In this document: piece after piece, positions 58,835-64,000 of the stretch
How positions within the stretch are numbered: position 1 is the stretch's first letter
Layout: every line of letters starts with the position of its first letter
Assembly: GCA_052379645.1 (NCBI GenBank)
Contig: JBQSYU010000004.1
From: Arthrobacter_H sp030452125
Lineage (GTDB): Bacteria; Actinomycetota; Actinomycetes; Actinomycetales; Micrococcaceae
Reading direction: 5' to 3' (one strand)
Length of the DNA: 64,000 nt
Translations under genes and position numbers: made by a program
The notes under the pieces: generated by a model
What the model was told of the DNA's origin: nothing
Database searches by the model: none
The model's input: only the letters and a program-made list of their open reading frames with translations

Positions 58835-59671
58835 GTGAGTACAGCAGAGGAACAGAACCAGGCCAAGAACCCGGGCGCCGTACGCGTCGCCTCCGTCAAT
58901 CTCAACGGCATCCGCGCCTCCTACCGGCGCGGCATGGCCGATTGGCTGAAGGACCGGGACATCGACATCCTGACCATGCAGGAAGTGCGTGCACCGGACG
59001 AGATCGTGCGCGAACTCCTCGGCGATGACTGGCACATCCTGCATGCCGAGGCGGAAGCCAAGGGCCGCGCCGGGGTGGCCATCGCCTCCCGCCAGGCGCC
59101 GACCGCCACCCGGGACCACATCGGCGAGGACTACTTCAAGACCTCCGGCCGCTGGGTCGAAGCCGACTTCGACCTCAACGGCGAGCAGGTCACCGTCGTC
59201 AGCGCCTACGTGCACTCCGGTGAGGTCAACAGCCCCAAACAGGACGATAAATATCGTTTCCTCGACGTCATGACCACCAAGCTGCCGGAGCTGAAGGCGG
59301 CCTCCAAGCACGTGCTGGTCACCGGTGACCTCAACGTCGGACACACCGAACGCGATATCAAGAACTGGAAGGGCAACGTCAAGAACTCCGGCTTCCTCCC
59401 CGAGGAACGCGCCTATTTCGACCGTTTCTTCGGTGAGGAGATCGGTTTCAAGGACGTGGCCCGTGAACTGGCAGGGGACGTCGACGGCCCCTACACCTGG
59501 TGGTCCTACCGCGGCAAGGCCTTCGACAACGACACCGGGTGGCGGATCGACTACCAGATGGCGACCCCGGACCTGGCCGCCCTGGCCTCCAACGCCGTCG
59601 TCGACCGCGCCCCGAGCTACGACACGCGCTTTTCCGACCACGCACCACTGGTCGTCGACTACCAGTTCTAG
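58835..59671 (+). CDS. xthA: exodeoxyribonuclease III/AP endonuclease
   Basis: A 278-residue member of the exonuclease-endonuclease-phosphatase fold. Motifs are S-V-N-L-N-G-I-R-A near the start, M-Q-E-V-R, the Tyr/Asp/Asn region V-S-A-Y-V-H-S-G, V-T-G-D-L-N-V and R-I-D-Y-Q-M. The final F-S-D-H-A-P-L-V-V-D-Y carries the catalytic Asp-His pair. It repairs abasic sites and degrades duplex DNA 3' to 5'. Start GTG 58835 probably on a leaderless mRNA. trpS begins 12 bases downstream. Confidence 0.94.
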   Translation: MSTAEEQNQAKNPGAVRVASVNLNGIRASYRRGMADWLKDRDIDILTMQEVRAPDEIVRELLGDDWHILHAEAEAKGRAGVAIASRQAPTATRDHIGEDYFKTSGRWVEADFDLNGEQVTVVSAYVHSGEVNSPKQDDKYRFLDVMTTKLPELKAASKHVLVTGDLNVGHTERDIKNWKGNVKNSGFLPEERAYFDRFFGEEIGFKDVARELAGDVDGPYTWWSYRGKAFDNDTGWRIDYQMATPDLAALASNAVVDRAPSYDTRFSDHAPLVVDYQF

Positions 59672-59683
59672 GAAGAACCCACC

Positions 59684-60763
59684 ATGACTGACACTGAAGC
59701 AGCGGCCGAACGTCGGCCGCGCGTCCTCTCGGGGATGCAACCCTCCGCCGACTCCCTGCACCTGGGCAACTACCTCGGGGCGCTCGTCAACTGGGTCAAG
59801 GCGCTGGACGACTACGACGCCTTCTTCTTCGTCCCCGACATGCATGCGATCACCGTCGGGCACGACCCGGCCTCGCTGCGTGAACGCACCCGGACGACCG
59901 CCGCCCAGTACATTGCCGGGGGCATCGACCAGGACGCGGCCACGCTGTTCGTCCAGTCCCACGTCCCCGAGCACGCCCAACTGGCCTGGGTGCTCAACTG
60001 CATCACCGGGTTCGGCGAGGCCTCGCGGATGACCCAGTTCAAGGACAAGTCGGCCAAGGGCGGACAGGATGCCGTGAGCGTCGGCCTGTTCACCTACCCG
60101 GTGCTGATGGCCGCGGACATCCTGCTCTACCAGCCGCATGCGATTCCGGTGGGTGACGACCAGCGCCAGCATGTGGAACTCGCCCGGGACCTGGCCCAGC
60201 GTTTCAACCACCGTTTCGGGGAGACGTTCAGGATCCCGGAACCGCTCATCCAGAAGGAAGGCGCCCGGATCTACGATCTACAGGACCCGACCTCGAAGAT
60301 GTCCAAATCCGCGTCGAGCCCGAACGGGTTGATCAATATCCTGGACGACCCGAAGGTCATCACCAAGCGGATCAAATCCGCGGTGACCGACAACGACACC
60401 GTCATCGCCTTCGATCGGGACGGGAAGCCAGGTGTCTCCAACTTGTTGGAGATCCTCTCCACCATCACCGGCACCCCGGTGGACGGGTTGGTGGAGGAAT
60501 ATGAGGGCAGGATGTACGGGCACCTGAAGGTCGATGTGGCCGACGCCGTGGTCTCCCGGGTCGAACCGATCCGCCGCAGGACCCTGGAACTGCTGGACGA
60601 CTCAGCGGAATTGGACCGCCAATTGGCGGTCGGGGCGGCCCGGGCCCGTGAAGTCGCCTCCACCACCCTGGAGGCGGTCTACTCGAACATCGGGTTCCTG
60701 CCGGCGCGGACCGAGACGGCGTTCGACGCGGCGGGCCCCGACGCTGGCCAGAGCCCGCGATAA
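59684..60763 (+). CDS. trpS: tryptophanyl-tRNA synthetase
   Basis: A 359-residue class I synthetase of the bacterial TrpS type. The HIGH-like motif is P-S-A-D-S-L-H-L-G-N-Y near residue 25 and the KMSKS loop follows S-K-M-S-K-S-A-S-S near residue 205. It charges tRNA-Trp in the cytoplasm. It overlaps nothing but lies 12 bases after xthA and two bases before the ligase-like gene, so it shares their transcript. Confidence 0.97.
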   Translation: MTDTEAAAERRPRVLSGMQPSADSLHLGNYLGALVNWVKALDDYDAFFFVPDMHAITVGHDPASLRERTRTTAAQYIAGGIDQDAATLFVQSHVPEHAQLAWVLNCITGFGEASRMTQFKDKSAKGGQDAVSVGLFTYPVLMAADILLYQPHAIPVGDDQRQHVELARDLAQRFNHRFGETFRIPEPLIQKEGARIYDLQDPTSKMSKSASSPNGLINILDDPKVITKRIKSAVTDNDTVIAFDRDGKPGVSNLLEILSTITGTPVDGLVEEYEGRMYGHLKVDVADAVVSRVEPIRRRTLELLDDSAELDRQLAVGAARAREVASTTLEAVYSNIGFLPARTETAFDAAGPDAGQSPR

Positions 60764-60765
60764 CG

Positions 60766-61353
60766 ATGAGCATCCCTGCGTCGGGCACCACGACCCCCGG
60801 GGCCACCGGTCCCGGGGGCGAGGGGGTCGGCGTGGGGATCGTCATCCCGCTGCCCGAACCGCACCGCTCGGAGCTGAGGGAACACCGGTTGTCCTTCGGG
60901 GATCCGGTGGCCCGCAGCGTCCCGCCACACATCACCCTGATCACCGGCGCCCGGGCCGCCGACTGGGCCGCAGCACGCGCCCATGTGCGCCGGGTCGCCG
61001 CGGGTACGGCGCCCTTCAGCCTCAGGCTCCACGGGACCGAGACCTTCCGGCCCGTCTCCCAGGTGGTGTTCCTGCGGGTCACCGAGGGATTCGACGCCTG
61101 TGTGTCGCTGCATCGGCAGCTGCAGGCCGGCCCGCTGGAAACGCGCGCCGAATTCCCCTTCCACCCGCATCTGACCCTGGCCCACGATCTGGCCGAGGAA
61201 CCGATGCAGCGGGCCATGACCTCCTTGGCCGGCTACGACGCCACCTTCCCGGTGGATAGAATCGGGTTGTTCGAGTACGACGCCGAAGGCCTCTGGGCCC
61301 TGCAGGAGGAACTGACACTTGGCCAAGACGGCGCGCATCCCGACCCAGCGTAG
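60766..61353 (+). CDS. 2'-5' RNA ligase/phosphodiesterase family protein
   Basis: A 195-residue protein of the 2H phosphoesterase superfamily. The two H-x-T motifs are P-H-I-T-L near residue 44 and H-L-T-L near residue 132. Family members open or close cyclic phosphates on RNA or nucleotides. The last 35 bases overlap the YihY gene. The N-terminal tail is glycine-rich (G-A-T-G-P-G-G-E-G). Confidence 0.82.
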   Translation: MSIPASGTTTPGATGPGGEGVGVGIVIPLPEPHRSELREHRLSFGDPVARSVPPHITLITGARAADWAAARAHVRRVAAGTAPFSLRLHGTETFRPVSQVVFLRVTEGFDACVSLHRQLQAGPLETRAEFPFHPHLTLAHDLAEEPMQRAMTSLAGYDATFPVDRIGLFEYDAEGLWALQEELTLGQDGAHPDPA

Positions 61354-62506
61354 GCGCGGCAGCCCTCCGGCCAGCACCGCCGCCTATAGCGATCCGGCCC
61401 GATCGACGGCGGATCTGGGCACGCTGATCTCCCCGTTGGACCGGGCGGGCCTGCACACCAAGGCCATGCATCAACGGGCCGCCCTGGGACGGGCCCGCCG
61501 GGAAAAAGCCGGCCTGCCGAAGATCGCGATCGCCGGCGTCGGAGCCCTGATGGGACGACTGAACGTCTGGAAGCCGTTACGTGTCTTCACCCTCTACGGG
61601 CAGCGCCATGGGTCGGTGATGGCGGCGGGCGCCGCCTATAAGATGTTCTTCTCCATTGCTGCACTGCTGGTCGTGGGCTTCTCCGTTCTGGGCATCCTGG
61701 CCAGTGGCAACCAACAACTGCAGGAATTCGTGGTTGACGGCGTCGCCAAGACCACCCCCGGGCTGATCGATACCGGGGACGGGGGACTGGCAACCCCGCA
61801 ACAGCTCTTCCGCACGCGGGGGTTCGGGTGGGCTCTGGTGATCTCCACCGTCGTCTCCCTGCTGACCTCATTGCGGTGGATCGCCGGCCTGCGCGAGGGG
61901 ATGCGCGGGGTCTTCGGGCTGCTCAAATCGCAGTCCAACATCGTCCTGGCCAAGATCAAGGACCTGGGGGTGCTGCTTCTGCTGGGCATCAGCCTGATCC
62001 TCACCACCGGCCTGGGGGTCATCGCCAGCACGGCCCTGCAGACGATCATCGACTTCCTGGAGCTGGAATCGACCTTCTCGGTGATGCTGACCCGGGTGGC
62101 GAGCCTGGTGGTGATGCTGGTGCTGGACTCGGTGGTCGCGGTGATCCTGTTTCGGCTGGCCTCGGGGATCACCATGCCCCGCGTGGCGCTGCTGCAATCT
62201 GCCTTCATCGCCGGGGCCGGTTCCACGCTCCTGCGCTACTTCTCCTCACTGCTGCTGGGCAGCGCGAGCAGCAATCCGATCCTCGCCCCCTTCGCCGTGA
62301 TCCTGGGGCTGTTCGTCTGGTTCTACCTGCTGAGCCAGGTCTACCTCCTGGCGACCGCCTGGGGTGCGGTGACCACGGCGGACATCGTTGCCACCGCACT
62401 GCGCGGAAACCCGAAGGGCCTGCGCTCGCGTTCGAAGCAAATGCTCACGCCGGGACCAGTCGCCCATCTCCCGGCGGGGTGGAAGCAGGGCAGGAACCAG
62501 AAATGA
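61319..62506 (+). CDS. YihY/BrkB family membrane protein
   Basis: A 395-residue protein with six membrane helices in the YihY core at about residues 100-360. A charged N-terminal tail of about 70 residues and a short basic C-terminus flank the core. The family was once called ribonuclease BN, but the true tRNA-processing enzyme is a different protein; the role is unknown and may concern the envelope. The start is TTG 61319, behind AGGAGG with eight bases spacing, and it overlaps the ligase-like gene. Confidence 0.87.
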   Translation: MAKTARIPTQRRRGSPPASTAAYSDPARSTADLGTLISPLDRAGLHTKAMHQRAALGRARREKAGLPKIAIAGVGALMGRLNVWKPLRVFTLYGQRHGSVMAAGAAYKMFFSIAALLVVGFSVLGILASGNQQLQEFVVDGVAKTTPGLIDTGDGGLATPQQLFRTRGFGWALVISTVVSLLTSLRWIAGLREGMRGVFGLLKSQSNIVLAKIKDLGVLLLLGISLILTTGLGVIASTALQTIIDFLELESTFSVMLTRVASLVVMLVLDSVVAVILFRLASGITMPRVALLQSAFIAGAGSTLLRYFSSLLLGSASSNPILAPFAVILGLFVWFYLLSQVYLLATAWGAVTTADIVATALRGNPKGLRSRSKQMLTPGPVAHLPAGWKQGRNQK

Positions 62507-62543
62507 CGAAGGCGCCGTCCCCGTGGGGGCGGCGCCTTCGTCA
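62504..62543. terminator. bidirectional terminator between yihY and sdhB
   Basis: A perfect 14 bp stem, TGACGAAGGCGCCG (62504-62517) and its complement (62530-62543), with a CCCC-GT-GGGG pair in the loop. The yihY stop codon is its first three bases. It separates converging genes. Confidence 0.9.
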
Positions 62544-62563
62544 GGCCTCGGGGGCCGTGGTGG

Positions 62564-63346
62564 CTAGACCGAGCGGGCCAGGATGGCCTGCTTGACCTCG
62601 GAGATCGCCTTGGTGACCTGGATGCCGCGGGGGCAGGCTTCGGTGCAGTTGAAGGTGGTGCGGCAACGCCACACGCCTTCCTTGTCGTTGAGGATCTCCA
62701 GACGCATGTCGCCGCCTTCGTCCCGGGAGTCGAAGATGAAGCGGTGGGCGTTCACGATCGCTGCCGGGCCGAAGTACTGGCCATCGGTCCAGAAGACGGG
62801 GCAGGACGAGGTGCACGCGGCGCAGAGGATGCACTTGGTGGTGTCGTCGTAGCGCTCGCGTTCCTCGGGGGACTGGTAGTGCTCAGCAGTCGGGGAGTGG
62901 CCCTTGGTGATCATGAAGGGCATGATCTCGCGGTAGGACTGGAAGAAGGGTTCCATGTCCACGATGAGGTCCTTCTCGACCGGCAGGCCCTTGATGGCCT
63001 CCACGGTGATGGGCTTCTCGGTGTCCAGGTCCTTCAACAGGGTCTTGCAGGCCAGGCGGTTACGGCCGTTGATGCGCATGGCATCGGAGCCGCAGACGCC
63101 GTGGGCGCAGGAACGGCGGAACGACAGCGAGCCGTCGATCTCCCATTTGACCTTGTGCAGGGCGTCCAGCACGCGGTCGGTGCCGAACATCGTCAACTGG
63201 AAATCCTCCCAGGTCACGTCTTCGGAGAATTCCGGTTGGTATCGGCGCACCCGCAGGGTGATGTCGAACTTCGGGATCTCCCCGCCGCCGCCGACACCGG
63301 GGGCCAGGTCGACCTTGGATGCTGGTTCGGGAATCTCGCTGCTCAT
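62564..63346 (-). CDS. sdhB: succinate dehydrogenase iron-sulfur subunit
   Basis: A 260-residue SdhB. The [2Fe-2S] ligands lie in C-A-H-G-V-C-G-S-D with a further Cys in N-R-L-A-C. The [4Fe-4S] and [3Fe-4S] sites are C-I-L-C-A-A-C-T-S-S-C-P and C-T-E-A-C-P. It passes electrons from the flavoprotein to the membrane anchor subunits. ATG 63346 shares one base with the sdhA stop (TAATG), so the subunits are translationally coupled. Confidence 0.96.
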   Translation of the reverse strand: MSSEIPEPASKVDLAPGVGGGGEIPKFDITLRVRRYQPEFSEDVTWEDFQLTMFGTDRVLDALHKVKWEIDGSLSFRRSCAHGVCGSDAMRINGRNRLACKTLLKDLDTEKPITVEAIKGLPVEKDLIVDMEPFFQSYREIMPFMITKGHSPTAEHYQSPEERERYDDTTKCILCAACTSSCPVFWTDGQYFGPAAIVNAHRFIFDSRDEGGDMRLEILNDKEGVWRCRTTFNCTEACPRGIQVTKAISEVKQAILARSV

Positions 63347-64000
63347 TAGTACTTACGCTCCATCGGCTGGTAACGGGTGAAGATGACGGGCTTGGTGTCG
63401 AACCGGATGCCCTCGATGCCCTCCATCTGCGCGGTGTCGTCCTTGTAGACCATCGAGTGCTTCATGAAGTTCTCGTCGTCGCGGTCCGGGAAGTCCTCGC
63501 GGAAGTGGCCGCCACGGGATTCGTGACGGTGGAGTGCGGAAACGGACATGACCTCGGCCAAGTCCAGCAGGAAGCCCAGTTCCACGGCTTCGAGCAGATC
63601 CAGGTTGAAGCGCTTGCCCTTGTCCTGGATGCTGATGTTGGCGTAGCGCTCACGGAAGGACTTGATGTCGGCCATGGCCTTCATGATGGTGTCCTTGGAG
63701 CGGAACACCTGCATGTTGGTGTCCATGGTCTCCTGCAGGTCCTTGCGGATCGCCGCGATGCGTTCGGTGCCGCCGGCATTGCGGACGACGTCGAGCATGG
63801 CCTCGGTGGATGCCGTGGCGTTCTCCGGCAGATCGACCCAATCGGCCGTCTTGGAGTATTCGGCGGCCGCGATGCCGGCCCGCTTGCCGAACACGTTGAT
63901 GTCCAGCAGCGAGTTGGTGCCCAGCCGGTTCGAGCCGTGCACCGACACGCAGGCGACCTCACCGGCGGCGTAGAGCCCGGGAATGGTGAATTCGTTGTCC
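63346..64000 (-). CDS. sdhA: succinate dehydrogenase flavoprotein subunit, C-terminal part (runs off the window)
   Basis: The last 217 or so codons of SdhA. The visible part begins near F-T-I-P-G-L-Y-A-A-G-E-V-A-C-V-S-V-H-G-S-N-R, the FAD-domain motif. It ends with R-D-D-E-N-F-M-K-H-S-M-V and the conserved Y-Q-P-M-E-R-K-Y. The 5' end lies beyond base 64000, probably preceded by sdhC and sdhD. It oxidises succinate to fumarate in the TCA cycle. Confidence 0.95.
   Translation of the reverse strand, partial: DNEFTIPGLYAAGEVACVSVHGSNRLGTNSLLDINVFGKRAGIAAAEYSKTADWVDLPENATASTEAMLDVVRNAGGTERIAAIRKDLQETMDTNMQVFRSKDTIMKAMADIKSFRERYANISIQDKGKRFNLDLLEAVELGFLLDLAEVMSVSALHRHESRGGHFREDFPDRDDENFMKHSMVYKDDTAQMEGIEGIRFDTKPVIFTRYQPMERKY

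Overview
The window is a 64 kb stretch of ordinary chromosome from a high-GC actinobacterium. A member of the Micrococcales close to Arthrobacter and the Micrococcaceae is most likely. The reasons are strong GC bias at third codon positions, a perM-purN neighbourhood, an LpqY-SugABC type sugar importer, a SigK/RskA pair, a monomeric NADP isocitrate dehydrogenase, a ZTP riboswitch before glyA-folD, and the block xth-trpS-ligT-yihY-sdhB-sdhA. The genus assignment is inference. I saw no rRNA, tRNA, CRISPR array, insertion sequence, prophage or origin.

Layout. 0-8 kb: a TetR regulator, a large membrane protein with a built-in alpha/beta-hydrolase-like nucleophile elbow, then a fasciclin lipoprotein, an ECF sigma factor (SigK type), its RskA anti-sigma factor and a molybdopterin oxidoreductase. 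The fasciclin and oxidoreductase genes each carry the same promoter-like element, CCAATC-N16-CCGAAT, which is probably the SigK site. 8-14 kb: a small Rho-N-like protein, the lpqY-sugA-sugB-sugC importer, small proteins, an FMN reductase and CsbD. 14.6-16.3 kb: a hydratase/aldolase pair (hpaH-hpaI) behind a perfect GTATAC-core palindrome. 16.4-26.5 kb: perM, purN and purH, with purN and purH split by about 5.5 kb that carries a subtilisin-like protease with a small inhibitor-like partner, an MFS carrier, an Nramp-fold transporter and a DUF4303 protein.

26.6-37.9 kb: two paralogous small membrane proteins, an N-acetylglucosamine-type kinase, a DUF6318 lipoprotein, icd, a dipeptide/oligopeptide ABC operon (dppA-B-C and a fused ATPase), and a bile-acid/sodium-symporter-family protein. 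37.9-43.3 kb: a monosaccharide ABC operon (ROK regulator, mmsA, mmsB, chvE-like binding protein) read from one end, with a strong operator candidate at the ROK gene. 43.3-49.4 kb: a GCS2-family ligase, a Gfo/Idh oxidoreductase, a gamma carbonic anhydrase, purU and a P1B-type ATPase.

49.4-64 kb: ZTP riboswitch-glyA-folD, a coiled-coil membrane protein, a fatty acid desaturase with a 5' leader hairpin, an ABC-2 exporter, a VOC protein and an epimerase-like protein, xthA, trpS, a 2'-5' RNA ligase-like protein, YihY and the sdhB/sdhA end of the succinate dehydrogenase operon. purN, purH, purU, glyA and folD all make or use one-carbon folates, and the ZTP riboswitch senses ZMP/ZTP, the intermediate that builds up when 10-formyl-THF is short. 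Nutrient uptake (three ABC importers) and one-carbon/purine metabolism are therefore the main themes.
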